From positions 620,001 to 684,000 of the forward strand of contig JAGIBL010000001.1 of NCBI GenBank assembly GCA_017744365.1: a DNA stretch of 64,000 nt, read 5' to 3'. Made by a program: the position numbers and the translations under genes. Under the pieces are notes generated by a model, which was not told the origin of the DNA, made no database searches, and worked only from the letters and a program-made list of their open reading frames with translations. Positions 36,704-47,413 of this stretch are shown here, in pieces. Within the stretch, counting starts at the first letter, position 1; each line of letters starts with the position of its first letter. This DNA comes from Nocardioidaceae bacterium. Its GTDB lineage: Bacteria > Actinomycetota > Actinomycetes > Propionibacteriales > Nocardioidaceae.

Positions 36704-36729
36704 TATCGTGTATCTTGACATCAAGATAA
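36700..36729 (+). promoter_or_regulatory. acn promoter with embedded 18-bp palindrome (TamR-like operator)
   Basis: -35 TTGATA (36700-36705), 18-nt spacer, -10 GATAAT (36724-36729). The spacer and -10 are covered by TATCTTGACATCAAGATA (36711-36728), a palindrome with perfect 8-bp arms. From memory, the MarR-type regulator TamR controls aconitase in Streptomyces through a palindrome of this kind. Confidence 0.65.
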
Positions 36730-36832
36730 TTCCACTCCGCACGAGCGGTTAGGGCAGCCTTTCTTCCGTCGTGTCCACCCCGATGGGCAAGATGGGCCGC
36801 GAGACCGCAACGAGACGACGAGGAGACCGCCG

Positions 36833-39493
<2,661 letters not shown>

Positions 39494-40753
39494 CCGACAC
39501 CAGCTCCAGGGCCGCGTCGGCGAAACGGCCCGCCGGATCTCCGGCGGTCAACCGCTCGCCCGCGGCCCTGGCTGCTTCCCGCATCCCCTGCGCCTCACGG
39601 ACCGCGGCGCGCAGCCGCTGGGCGGTGAGGCGCTTGGGCGGCAGGATCGTGCCGGCTCCGGCGACAGCCACCCGCCGGGCCACCTCGGGCTGGTCGCGGC
39701 CCCACGGCACCAGCACCATCGGCACGCCGTGGACCATCGCCTTGGAGACGATCCCGGTGCCGCCCGGGCAGACCACCACCGCCGTCTCGGGCAGCACCTG
39801 CCCGTGCGGCACGAACCGCTCCACACGGACGTTCCCGGACGAGGTGACGCCGGCGCCGTCGTAGGCGTCGGCCAGGGTGAGCAGCACCCGGACCGGCTCG
39901 TCGCGCAAGGCCTCGACCGCGGTGCGCGCGAGGTTCTCGTCGCCCTGGTACTCGGTCGAGCAGGTGACCAGCACCCACGGGTCGCCGGGTTCGTCGAGCC
40001 AGCCGGGCCGCTCGGCCGGCAGGTCCCACGGCGCCGCGCCGACCATGCGTACGTGCGCCGGCAGGTCGGTGCGCGGGTACTCGAGCGGTTCGCCGGTCAT
40101 CAGCAGGACCATGTCGGTGCTGCCCTGGATCTGCAGCGGCGAGGAGTACGGCGCCAGGCCGTGCTCGTGGCGCAGCTCGTTGAGGCCGGGCAGCATCGAC
40201 CGCCCGAACAGGTGCTCCATGATCATCCAGCCGAGGGCGTCGCGGACCTTCCCGAGCGGACCTTGCTTGGGCGCGAGCCCGAGCCCGTACGGCGGGATGC
40301 CGCGCCCGGGCATGGCCAGCACCGAGGGCATCAGGGTCGCGCGCGGCAGGCCGGAGGCCTCCGCGACCACCTGGGCGCCGTACGCGTTCGTGTCCACCAG
40401 CACCGCGTCGGGGCGGACCTCCGCGAGCGCGGCGGCGAGGTCGGGACCGTCGTGGCGGCCGCGTGCGATCAGGTCGACCTGCCCGGCGTGCACCCTCTCC
40501 TTGTCGGTGCTGGCCAGGTGGTCGGTCACCGGCACGTCGAGCACGCCCGGGGAGACGGATGCGGCATCGAGGCCCAGGCCACCGAGCACCGGCACCAGGT
40601 CGGGGTGCGTCCGGACGGCGACCTCGTGGCCGCGGCGGCGCAGCTCGACGAGGCCGGGCACCGCGGGCAGGGTGTGCCCGACCGCGGGGGAGAGGTAGAC
40701 GAGAAAGCGAGACATCGGAACTCCAGGTGGTCATCGGTTTTCTGTTAGTATGA

Positions 40754-40772
40754 GACCCAATTCAATTTGGTC
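40754..40772. promoter_or_regulatory. 19-bp palindrome, probable TetR operator
   Basis: GACCCAATTCAATTTGGTC: 9-bp arms with a single mismatch around a central C. It lies between the glycosyltransferase and TetR starts in a strikingly AT-rich patch, so one repressor could control both genes. Confidence 0.65.
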
Positions 40773-40797
40773 AAGCACAAACGAAAGTGGTCCAGAC

Positions 40798-41379
40798 ATG
40801 GCGCGCTCCTACTCGATGGCCACCCGGGAGGAGGCGCGCCGGCGTACCCGGGAGTCGATCCTGGACGCGGCGGTCGCGAACTTCGGCGACGCCTGGTACG
40901 ACGACATCACGCTGGCCAGTGTCGCGCGCGCGGCGGGGGTCTCGCAGCAGACCCTGACGAACCACTTCGGCTCCAAGCTGCAGCTCTACCTGGCCGCGGT
41001 CGCCGAGCGCAGCGTGCCGGAGATGCGACGGATCCGCGACCGCGTCGTGGCGGGGGACGTCCGCTCGGTGGTCGGCTGCGTGGTCGACGACTACGAGCTC
41101 AGCGGCGCAGGCACCGTGCGCGCGCTCGCGCTGGCCGACCGCGAGCCGGACCTGCGCGAGATGCTGGCGGCCGGCGCCGCCTACCACCGCGACTGGGTGG
41201 AGCGCGCCCTGGCGCCGCAGCTGGCGAAGCGCCGGGGGCGGCCGAGGGAACGGCTGGCGACGCTGCTCGTGGTCGCGCTCGAGGTGCGGACCTGGGAGCA
41301 GCTGCGCCGCGGGCAGGGCCTGAGCCGGGAGGAGACGGTCGAGCACCTCGCGGCGATGGTGACGGCGCTGACCGGCTGA
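40798..41379 (+). CDS. TetR-family transcriptional regulator
   Basis: 193 residues. HTH at about 10-60: RTRESILDAAVANFGDAWYDD, then LASVARAAGVSQQTLTNHFGSKLQLYLA. The ATG at 40798 is chosen; the open frame extends further upstream but that part overlaps the operator palindrome. Likely represses itself and the divergent glycosyltransferase. Ends with a compact GC-rich segment (ACCCCACCTTCGCGGGGT, about 41396-41413) that may terminate transcription. Confidence 0.9.
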   Translation: MARSYSMATREEARRRTRESILDAAVANFGDAWYDDITLASVARAAGVSQQTLTNHFGSKLQLYLAAVAERSVPEMRRIRDRVVAGDVRSVVGCVVDDYELSGAGTVRALALADREPDLREMLAAGAAYHRDWVERALAPQLAKRRGRPRERLATLLVVALEVRTWEQLRRGQGLSREETVEHLAAMVTALTG

Positions 41380-41463
41380 GAGATCTCCGCCGTGACCCCA
41401 CCTTCGCGGGGTGCTCGTGCGTACTCAGGGCAGAGCTCTGGGTTTCTGGGAAGGTGGCACGCG

Positions 41464-42834
41464 ATGGACGAGCTGGGTGGGGCGCTGCGGGAGCTGGCGC
41501 GGCAGGCACACGCGCCGACGCCGGTGGACCCGGCCGCGCTGTGGGCGCGGGGGAGGACCCGCGTACGGCGGCGCCGGATGGCCGTCGCCGCGACGGCCGT
41601 CGTGCTCGCGGTGCTCGGGTCGCTGGCCGTGATCCGCCCCGAGCCGCGCGCGGTGATGCCGGCCGGTGCTCCGCACGCACCCGCGATCCCGAAGAACATC
41701 TACGAGCCGAATCGGTTCCTGGCCGGGGTGTCGAAGGCGGGGCCGCCGGGGCGGCTGGCGGTCATCGCGGCGCACGGCTGGCGCGAGGGCGGTGGGCCCT
41801 GGTTCGGGATTTCGGCGACCACCGGGAGGTACTCCGAGCTCGACCTCCCGGACCTGGCCTCAGGCGGACCCATGAGACTCTCCCCGGACGGACTCCGGAT
41901 CGCGTACTGGATCACCGGCCCGACCCGCAAGAAGGACTTCGGTCCGCGGACGCGATCCAGTGCCGGCGGGCCGCTGCCGGACAAGCCGCTGGCGGGCGTC
42001 GCCGTCTACGACACCCGGAACGGGTCCGTCGTCCGGCACCGGATCCTCAGCGACTACGGTCTCGACAGCGACGCCCAGGTCTCCTGGCTCGACGACGACA
42101 CGATCGCCTTCAGCTACTCCGTCGCGACCGGAACCAACAGCGGTCGTAGTGCGGGCGCCTACCGCTGGACGCCCGGCTCCTCGGCTCCAGTGACGATTCC
42201 CGGCCAGCCGTTCGACGGAGCCCGTTACGTGCCCGCGTTCCCACCGATCCGCCTGGTCCACAACAACGACGACGCGACGCCATACGTGGTGACCGACACG
42301 CGCGCCCGGCCGACCGGCATGAAGGTGGTCACCCCTGGAACTGACACGGTGCCGAACGCCGTGACCTTCTCGCGGCGCTGGGTGGTCGAGCTCGGCACCA
42401 TGAGCTCTCCCGCGATCGATCGGGTCTTCGCCGGCCCCCGCGGACGGGACAACCGTGCCGCGGCTCTCGCGCCGATCGGCACGATCGTGTTGCCCAGGTT
42501 CTTGGGCTGGCAGTCGGACGCGCGGATCGTGGTGTTCGCCAACCCCGGCCGGCTCATCGGGGGCCGGGTCGAGATGGCTCAGAGCCAGGACCCGCCGCGT
42601 TACCTGTACGAGGTCGACCTCGACGCCCGGAAAGTGCGGCGGCTCGGCACGATCGACGCCGACCTTCCCGACGTATCGATCCAGGTCGCCAGGACGCTGC
42701 TGGCCCACCCGATGGTGCTGGGGCGCCGGCCACCCTCGCTGCTGGAGGTCTTCCGCGTGCCTCTCACCGTCGGCGGGATCACCCTCCTCGCCGGTGCCGC
42801 TTGGATCGTCGTACGACGGAGGCGCCGTGCGTAG
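41464..42834 (+). CDS. Two-TM beta-propeller protein, probable anti-sigma factor
   Basis: 456 residues. A short basic cytosolic N terminus (MDELGGALRELARQAHAP ... RTRVRRRR), a first membrane helix (about 40-57), a long extracytoplasmic region with propeller-like repeats (MRLSPDGLRIAYWI, WLDDDTIAFSY), a second membrane helix near 430-450 (VGGITLLAGAAWIVV) and a final basic RRRRRA. It overlaps by 8 nt with a SigE-family sigma factor gene, the usual mark of a sigma/anti-sigma pair, though here the membrane protein comes first. No ZAS zinc motif is seen. Role as a sensor holding the sigma factor at the membrane is inferred from context. Confidence 0.65.
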   Translation: MDELGGALRELARQAHAPTPVDPAALWARGRTRVRRRRMAVAATAVVLAVLGSLAVIRPEPRAVMPAGAPHAPAIPKNIYEPNRFLAGVSKAGPPGRLAVIAAHGWREGGGPWFGISATTGRYSELDLPDLASGGPMRLSPDGLRIAYWITGPTRKKDFGPRTRSSAGGPLPDKPLAGVAVYDTRNGSVVRHRILSDYGLDSDAQVSWLDDDTIAFSYSVATGTNSGRSAGAYRWTPGSSAPVTIPGQPFDGARYVPAFPPIRLVHNNDDATPYVVTDTRARPTGMKVVTPGTDTVPNAVTFSRRWVVELGTMSSPAIDRVFAGPRGRDNRAAALAPIGTIVLPRFLGWQSDARIVVFANPGRLIGGRVEMAQSQDPPRYLYEVDLDARKVRRLGTIDADLPDVSIQVARTLLAHPMVLGRRPPSLLEVFRVPLTVGGITLLAGAAWIVVRRRRRA

Positions 42835-43315
42835 CGGGCAGGACGCCTTCACCGAGTACGTCAGCGCCCGTCGGCCTGCGCTGGTGCGGATGGCGTACCT
42901 GCTCTGCGGCGACGAGCACCTGGCGGAAGACCTGGTGCAGTCCGCGCTGATCAAGGCGGTCGGGCACTGGCGGAGGATCGGTGACAACCCCGAACCCTGG
43001 CTGCGCAGGGTGATGGTGAACGAGCACATCTCCCGCTGGCGCAAGCACCGTGGCCGGGAGCGGCTGACCGCCGACGTTCCCGACCGGGCCGCGCCCGTCG
43101 TCGCCGACCACGGGTTGGAGGGAGCGCTCGCTGCCCTGGCTCCGCGCCAGCGTGCCGTGATCGTGCTGCGCTACTACGAGGACCTCACCGAGGTCGAGAC
43201 CGCGCGCGTCCTCGGCATCTCGGTGGGCACGGTGAAGTCGCAGCACCGCGACGCGATCGCCCGGCTCCGCGCCTCCGGGCTGGACGAGCTGGTCACGTCC
43301 GTCGGTGGAAGGTAA
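42827..43315 (+). CDS. SigE-family ECF RNA polymerase sigma factor
   Basis: 162 residues. Sigma region 2 (about 8-75; FTEYVSARRPALVRMAYLLCG, then LAEDLVQSALIKAVGHW) and region 4 (about 105-155; LAALAPRQRAVIVLRYYEDLTEVETARVLGIS, quoted in parts: RQRAVIVLRYYEDLTE). This is the SigE-family pattern common in Nocardioides and Streptomyces. GTG at 42827 with GGAGG 4 nt upstream, inside the preceding gene, so translation is coupled. The last 23 nt overlap the convergent HNH gene. Target promoters unknown. Confidence 0.9.
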   Translation: MRSGQDAFTEYVSARRPALVRMAYLLCGDEHLAEDLVQSALIKAVGHWRRIGDNPEPWLRRVMVNEHISRWRKHRGRERLTADVPDRAAPVVADHGLEGALAALAPRQRAVIVLRYYEDLTEVETARVLGISVGTVKSQHRDAIARLRASGLDELVTSVGGR

Positions 43316-44546
43316 GCCCCTCGGGTCCGAATCTGTGCATGTAGCTCGGGTCGTGGATGCGTCGGTGGTGGAACCCGCACAGCGGGATCGCGTCCTTGAG
43401 GTCGGTGGAGCCGCCGTGGGACCAGGGGTGTTGGTGGTGGAGCTCGCACCAGGCGAAGGGACGTTCGCATCCGTCGGCGGCGCAGGTGTGGTGCCTGGTG
43501 GCGAGGGCGGTGCGCTGGGCTTCGGTGAACAGGCGGCTCGAGCGGCCGAGGTCGAGGGCAAGGCTCGGGCCGTTCATCACCGCGGGCAGAATGCTCGCTC
43601 CGCAGGCCAGCCGGCGGGTGTCCCCGGCACTGAGGCGTTCACCGGAGTCCAGGCCGGCGGCGCCGAGCGCCGCCTGCAGCGTGGCCAGCTCGACCGTGGC
43701 GACCACGGTCGCGGCCACCTTCCCGTGCAGGTGATCGGTGGGCAGGTGCTCGAGCAACTCGACGAACGCGAGACCGTTCTGGTGCGCCCAGTCCCGCTGC
43801 TCGATCGGGTCACCGGCCTGGGCTTCGGTGGCGCCGAGGCGGGCGCGTCGGGGTGAGGTCATCGACTGGACCACCCGGATCAAGATCGCGGCCGCGACCG
43901 CCGGGACCGTGAAGTGGCCGGAGACGGTGCCGTCCTCGTTGTGGTGCCAGGTCAGCCGGGTCTTGGCCAACGCGGTGCGCTCTTCGGAGCGCAGCAGAGC
44001 GTCCTCGTGCACATCGACTGCGGCCTGGTTGTCCTCGACCGCCGCGAGCGCTCGCCGAGCAGCGCGGCGCAGCTGGTCCGGAGAGAGCCGTCCAGCCTGC
44101 TCGACCAGCGACTGCTCCACCTGAGTGACAGCCGCCTCCGGCAGATGCGAAGGCAGCTGCTCGGTCGCGCGCACGATCACCCGCGCGTGGTCAGTGGACA
44201 GGTCGCCGGCCGACAGGGCTTCGGCACAGGGTCGGTCAGACTCCAGCGCCGTGGCGAGGCGGACATCAGCCGCGGATTGGGCCGAGCCGGCATGTGTCCG
44301 CCGAGCCAGCCACGAGGACGTGTCCGCGAGCCCGGTCCGGTCGGCCACCCGCGCGGCATCCGCCGCCGCGACCACACGCAGCTTGACCGCCTCCAACCGC
44401 CGGATCGCCCGATCCAGATCGACCAGCACCTCGTCGTACGCATCGAACGAGTCCAGATCCCGCAAGCCGTCGATCGCCGCATGCAGAGCAGGCAGCCCCG
44501 ACGTACGGTCACCAAGACCGACGGGATCGAGAAGAGTCGTGCTCAT
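43293..44546 (-). CDS. DUF222/HNH endonuclease family protein (13E12 type)
   Basis: 417 residues. N-terminal DUF222 helical domain (about 1-300) and a C-terminal HNH nuclease motif: CAADGCERPFAWCELHHQHP, then GGSTDLKDAIPLCGFHH and HD at 390-400. Zinc-binding Cys and catalytic His are in place. The family is abundant in actinobacteria (13E12/REP13E12 in M. tuberculosis); its role is unclear, though some members are SOS-induced. Here a consensus LexA box sits directly against the -10. ATG at 44546, leaderless. The 3' end overlaps the sigma factor by 23 nt. Confidence 0.9.
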   Translation of the reverse strand: MSTTLLDPVGLGDRTSGLPALHAAIDGLRDLDSFDAYDEVLVDLDRAIRRLEAVKLRVVAAADAARVADRTGLADTSSWLARRTHAGSAQSAADVRLATALESDRPCAEALSAGDLSTDHARVIVRATEQLPSHLPEAAVTQVEQSLVEQAGRLSPDQLRRAARRALAAVEDNQAAVDVHEDALLRSEERTALAKTRLTWHHNEDGTVSGHFTVPAVAAAILIRVVQSMTSPRRARLGATEAQAGDPIEQRDWAHQNGLAFVELLEHLPTDHLHGKVAATVVATVELATLQAALGAAGLDSGERLSAGDTRRLACGASILPAVMNGPSLALDLGRSSRLFTEAQRTALATRHHTCAADGCERPFAWCELHHQHPWSHGGSTDLKDAIPLCGFHHRRIHDPSYMHRFGPEGLTFHRRT

Positions 44547-44552
44547 AGCACG

Positions 44553-44574
44553 ATTCTATCGAACACATGTTCGA
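44553..44574 (-). promoter_or_regulatory. LexA/SOS box abutting the -10 of the HNH gene
   Basis: TCGAACACATGTTCGA (44559-44574) equals the actinobacterial SOS consensus TCGAAC-N4-GTTCGA with no mismatch. On the minus strand it is followed at once by TAGAAT (44558-44553), 6 nt before the ATG. A bound LexA would block the promoter. Confidence 0.85.
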
Positions 44575-44621
44575 ATCAGGGGAATCGGCAGGTCGGAGGG
44601 CCTGACTTTTTCGGCGCCGCA

Positions 44622-44627
44622 TAGCGT
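44622..44627 (+). promoter_or_regulatory. -10 box of a leaderless promoter
   Basis: TAGCGT with a 6-nt gap to the ATG of the thiamine-binding protein gene; no Shine-Dalgarno. Confidence 0.45.
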
Positions 44628-44633
44628 GACGCC

Positions 44634-44933
44634 ATGATCGTCGCCATCAGCATCAGTCCCTCGGGCGGAGACGAGACCGGGGGAGTCAGCGAGGCCGTCG
44701 CCGATGCGGTCCGGGTGATCCGCGAGTCCGGCCTGCCCAACGAGACCAACGCGATGTTCACCAACATCGAGGGGGAGTGGGACGAGGTCATGGCCGTGGT
44801 CAAGCAGGCCGTCTTCGCCGTCGCGGAGAAGTCGCCTCGCGTGGGCCTGGTGCTCAAGGCCGACCTGCGCCGCGGCTTCGACACCGACCAGCTGACCGCC
44901 AAGGTCGAGCGGGTCGAGGAGCGCCTGCGCTAG
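44634..44933 (+). CDS. MTH1187/YkoF-family (thiamine-binding) protein
   Basis: 99 residues, ferredoxin-like fold expected. Family sequence: MIVAISISPSGGDETGGVSE at the start, ESGLPNETNAMFTNIEGEWDE in the middle (GLPNETNAMFTNIEGEWDE) and RVGLVLKADLRRG. Homologues bind thiamine or its pyrimidine and form tetramers; role unproven. ATG at 44634. It diverges from the HNH gene over 87 nt containing the LexA box, and is followed by two strong hairpins. Confidence 0.85.
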   Translation: MIVAISISPSGGDETGGVSEAVADAVRVIRESGLPNETNAMFTNIEGEWDEVMAVVKQAVFAVAEKSPRVGLVLKADLRRGFDTDQLTAKVERVEERLR

Positions 44934-44938
44934 AGACA

Positions 44939-44993
44939 CGCGATCCGCGGGAGCCGAGCCCCTCCCAGTCCGGCTCGGTTCCCGCGGATCGCG
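44939..44993 (+). terminator. 22-bp stem terminator after the thiamine-binding gene
   Basis: Arms 44939-44960 (CGCGATCCGCGGGAGCCGAG...) and 44972-44993 are complementary over 22 positions with one G-T wobble; 11-nt loop. Confidence 0.85.
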
Positions 44994-45003
44994 CGGGCAT
45001 GCG

Positions 45004-45047
45004 ACGGGCGCCGAACCGCCTTGTCCCCCATCCGGTTCGGCGCCCGT
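45004..45047 (-). terminator. 15-bp perfect stem terminator after the SsgB-like gene
   Basis: ACGGGCGCCGAACCG (45004-45018) and CGGTTCGGCGCCCGT (45033-45047), 14-nt loop, 20 nt beyond the stop codon of the minus-strand gene. Confidence 0.85.
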
Positions 45048-45066
45048 GGTCAGTGGTGATGTCCGC

Positions 45067-45498
45067 TCAGGCGGCGGCGGGTCCCTCCGTGAGCAGCTGC
45101 TCGATCCAGCTGTCGACGTCGACCTTCTCCTGGCCCAGCGGGACCGCCTCCAGCGAGGCCGTGACGAAGTCCTGGACCGCGCGGGTCGGGAACTGCAGCA
45201 GCGTCTCGCCGGCCGGCGACTCGAGCTCGACGATGACGACGGCCTCGCCGCTCGGGCTCAGGCAGGGCCACACGTGCACGTCGCCCTCACCGCACGGCTC
45301 GTACTGGCCCTCGACGAGGAGCTCGCGGGCGAAGGTCCAGTGCACCGGGCCGGACGGGGTCTGCAGCGTCATCGTCACCGCGACCGAGTCGGCCGGGTCG
45401 AAGGCGAACTCGGCGGACAGGTCGTGGTCCTGCTCGGAGCCGACCGTCGCGATCTGCACGGCCGTCGTGGTGACGGTGGTGGTGGTCCTGCTGTCCAT
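45067..45498 (-). CDS. SsgA-like protein (SALP), SsgB-like
   Basis: 143 residues, the usual size. Family pattern is clear: FAFDPADSVAVTM, VHWTFARELLVEGQYEPCGE, GDVHVWPC, VIVELESPAGETLLQFP, and VDSWIEQLL at the C terminus. SsgB positions FtsZ rings for sporulation septation in Streptomyces, and SALPs are a family largely confined to morphologically complex actinobacteria. In a Nocardioides-like organism the protein may act in hyphal or ordinary division together with SepH (inference). ATG at 45498 with AGGGA upstream. A pair of 10-bp repeats 22 bp apart lies upstream. Confidence 0.87.
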   Translation of the reverse strand: MDSRTTTTVTTTAVQIATVGSEQDHDLSAEFAFDPADSVAVTMTLQTPSGPVHWTFARELLVEGQYEPCGEGDVHVWPCLSPSGEAVVIVELESPAGETLLQFPTRAVQDFVTASLEAVPLGQEKVDVDSWIEQLLTEGPAAA

Positions 45499-45583
45499 CG
45501 TGAGTCCCTGTCCTCGAAGCCTTGTTCCGACCTTCGGCAGAGAAACGGGGGAGCAGGAGGTTCCTGACGCGAAAACGCTGGAC

Positions 45584-45615
45584 TGGTCCAGTTCGTGACA
45601 GCAAGTGGTCCAGTT
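45584..45615 (-). promoter_or_regulatory. Two direct repeats 22 bp apart upstream of the SsgB-like gene
   Basis: TGGTCCAGTT occurs at 45584-45593 and 45606-45615, two helical turns apart; the first lies in the palindrome ACTGGTCCAGT (45583-45593). Likely a binding site for an unknown regulator. The rest of the 129-nt gap shows nothing clear. Confidence 0.5.
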
Positions 45616-45627
45616 TTGTGCCCGATA

Positions 45628-46707
45628 TCACCCTGCTTGCATCGATATGGAACCCAGCAACGGCTCCGACTCGGCGATGCCTTCCTCGCTCGGCTTGCCT
45701 CCCTCGCCGAAGACCTTGGCCGCCTGGCGGTCCCGCAGCGAGCGGTGTGCGTCCGCCGGACGGTCGTAGCCGTAGCGCTCGCGGGCCTCGGCCGGGGTGA
45801 GCGTGACCGGGTTGTCCGGGACGACGCCGTACAGCACCGGCGCGACCACGTCGCGGGTCATCGGCGAGAGGAAGGTGAGCAGGTCCAGCTTGGTGCGCTT
45901 GTTCGCGTTGGCCAGCCAGAACGCCACCTTCATCACGGGCACGACCAGGGTGTCGGTCAGCCGCGACTGGCGCAGCCCGGAGAGCTCGCGCATCCAGCGC
46001 GGCATGGTCGCGATGGTCGCCGCGCGCAGCGCACGGGCCGAGATCCAGCTGACCGGCCGGAACACCCGGGGCAGCGACGGCAGCATCACGCTCGCGTCGA
46101 GCAGGTGGTTCATCGCGTTGCGGGCCAGGTCCGAGCCGAGCAGCTGCGGGCGCATCTCCTCGAAGTAGGCCTGGATCCCCTCGCGGGTCCGCGGCACGTC
46201 GTCGGGGGAGCAGGTCTGCAGCTCGGCCGCGACGGCGCACTCCTCCCAGTAGCGGGCCTCGTCCTGGGCGGAGATCCGGCCAGGGCCGTACTTCTCGTAG
46301 GCGTAGAGGATCGAGTGCCAGGCGGTCAGGTGGATCCAGAGCTGCGAGTGCGGGTCGTTGGCGTCGTACCGGAGGCCGGTGACGGGGTCGGTGCCGATGC
46401 CCTTGGAGTGCACCTTCACCAGGATGTCGGCCGCCTTCGAGGTGGTCGCGGAGTCGCCGAAGGCCACCAGGGCGAAGTACTTCAGCGTCCGGTCGTACCG
46501 GGTCCGCGGCCGGTCGAAGATCGCGTGCGTCTCGTCGACCGAGGCGACCAGGGCCGGGTCGAGCTCCTCGACGACGACCGCGCGCTGGAAGCCGACGGTC
46601 AGTGACGTCGGATAGCTCCAGACCTTCCAGGTCACCGAGTCGGGGCCGAAGAAGCCGTAGTCGGCGTGCGGGGTGATCTCGGGCGCGCGGAGCAGTGACA
46701 GTGCCAT
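45628..46707 (-). CDS. DUF2236 (MpaB/Lcp-type) oxygenase family protein
   Basis: 359 residues, helical. Matches the ER-bound oxygenase MpaB/latex-clearing family: FGPDSVTWKVWSYPTSLTVGFQRAV (in parts: FGPDSVTWKVW), VHSKGIGTDPVTGLRYDAN, LWIHLTAWHSILYAYEKYG and WEECAVAAELQTC. Members are heme oxygenases or uncharacterised; the His of WIHLT is a possible heme ligand. Substrate unknown. ATG at 46707; the open frame continues upstream but would include the operator palindrome. Divergent from a TetR gene that probably controls it. Confidence 0.8.
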   Translation of the reverse strand: MALSLLRAPEITPHADYGFFGPDSVTWKVWSYPTSLTVGFQRAVVVEELDPALVASVDETHAIFDRPRTRYDRTLKYFALVAFGDSATTSKAADILVKVHSKGIGTDPVTGLRYDANDPHSQLWIHLTAWHSILYAYEKYGPGRISAQDEARYWEECAVAAELQTCSPDDVPRTREGIQAYFEEMRPQLLGSDLARNAMNHLLDASVMLPSLPRVFRPVSWISARALRAATIATMPRWMRELSGLRQSRLTDTLVVPVMKVAFWLANANKRTKLDLLTFLSPMTRDVVAPVLYGVVPDNPVTLTPAEARERYGYDRPADAHRSLRDRQAAKVFGEGGKPSEEGIAESEPLLGSISMQAG

Positions 46708-46717
46708 GGACCAATTA

Positions 46718-46731
46718 CTACACATGTGTAG
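46718..46731. promoter_or_regulatory. 14-bp perfect palindrome, probable TetR operator
   Basis: CTACACATGTGTAG lies between the DUF2236 and TetR start codons, 10 nt from the first. Confidence 0.7.
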
Positions 46732-46783
46732 CAATCTTGGGAAGAGGCGCGCGCCACATCACCCCACCGCGTACGGTGGTGCC

Positions 46784-47413
46784 GTGACCGCCGCCTCCGC
46801 GACTCCCCGGCAGCGCCGCCCGTACGCCGCGCGGGTGCCGATCGCGGAGCGCCGCGAGCAGTTGCTGGACGCGGCGCTGGCGATCATCGTCCGGGACGGG
46901 TACGACGCCATCTCCGTCGACGCGATCGCGCGCGAGGCCGGTGTCACCCGGCCTGTGGTCTACGGCGCGTACGACGGGCTCCGGCCGTTGCTGGAGGCGC
47001 TGCTGGACCGTCAGCAGGAGCGGGCGCTGGCCCAGCTCGCCGAGGCGCTCCCGCCCGAGCCGGACCTGACCGACCCCGACCGGCTGGTCGCCGAGACCGC
47101 CCACCGGCTGATCGACGTGGTCCGCGGCGACCCGATGACCTGGCGGCCGATCCTGTTCGCGCCGTTCGGGATGCCCGAGCAGGTGCAGGCGCGGATCGAG
47201 ACCGACCGGCAGAACTTCCTCACCCAGGTCACCGGCCTGCTCGAGGTCGGCCTGGTGCTGCGCGGCGGCCCCAAGGTCGACGCCGAGGTCACCGCGCACG
47301 CGATCCTCGCGGTGCTCGAGCACTTCGGCCGGATCCTGCTGGCCGAGCCGGAGCGGTTCAGCACCGAGCGGCTGGTCGGCACGCTGACCACGCTGCTGGG
47401 CGCGCTGCGATGA
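46784..47413 (+). CDS. TetR-family transcriptional regulator
   Basis: 209 residues. HTH: RREQLLDAALAIIVRDGYDAI, then DAIAREAGVTRPVVYGAYDG (residues about 22-68). GTG at 46784. The ligand domain has RGDPMTWRPILFAPFGMPEQV. The stop overlaps the ECF41 sigma factor start (ATGA), so regulator and sigma factor are made together; the divergent DUF2236 oxygenase is the likely direct target through the palindrome. Confidence 0.88.
   Translation: MTAASATPRQRRPYAARVPIAERREQLLDAALAIIVRDGYDAISVDAIAREAGVTRPVVYGAYDGLRPLLEALLDRQQERALAQLAEALPPEPDLTDPDRLVAETAHRLIDVVRGDPMTWRPILFAPFGMPEQVQARIETDRQNFLTQVTGLLEVGLVLRGGPKVDAEVTAHAILAVLEHFGRILLAEPERFSTERLVGTLTTLLGALR

Noticed and set aside
43293-44546. Mobile element or prophage attachment site at the 13E12-type gene
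   Set aside because: No integrase, flanking direct repeats or phage genes are visible; only the family resemblance to REP13E12 suggested it.
44560-44580. tRNA T-loop-like GTTCGAATC
   Set aside because: No acceptor, D or anticodon stems around it; the sequence is the LexA box of the HNH gene.
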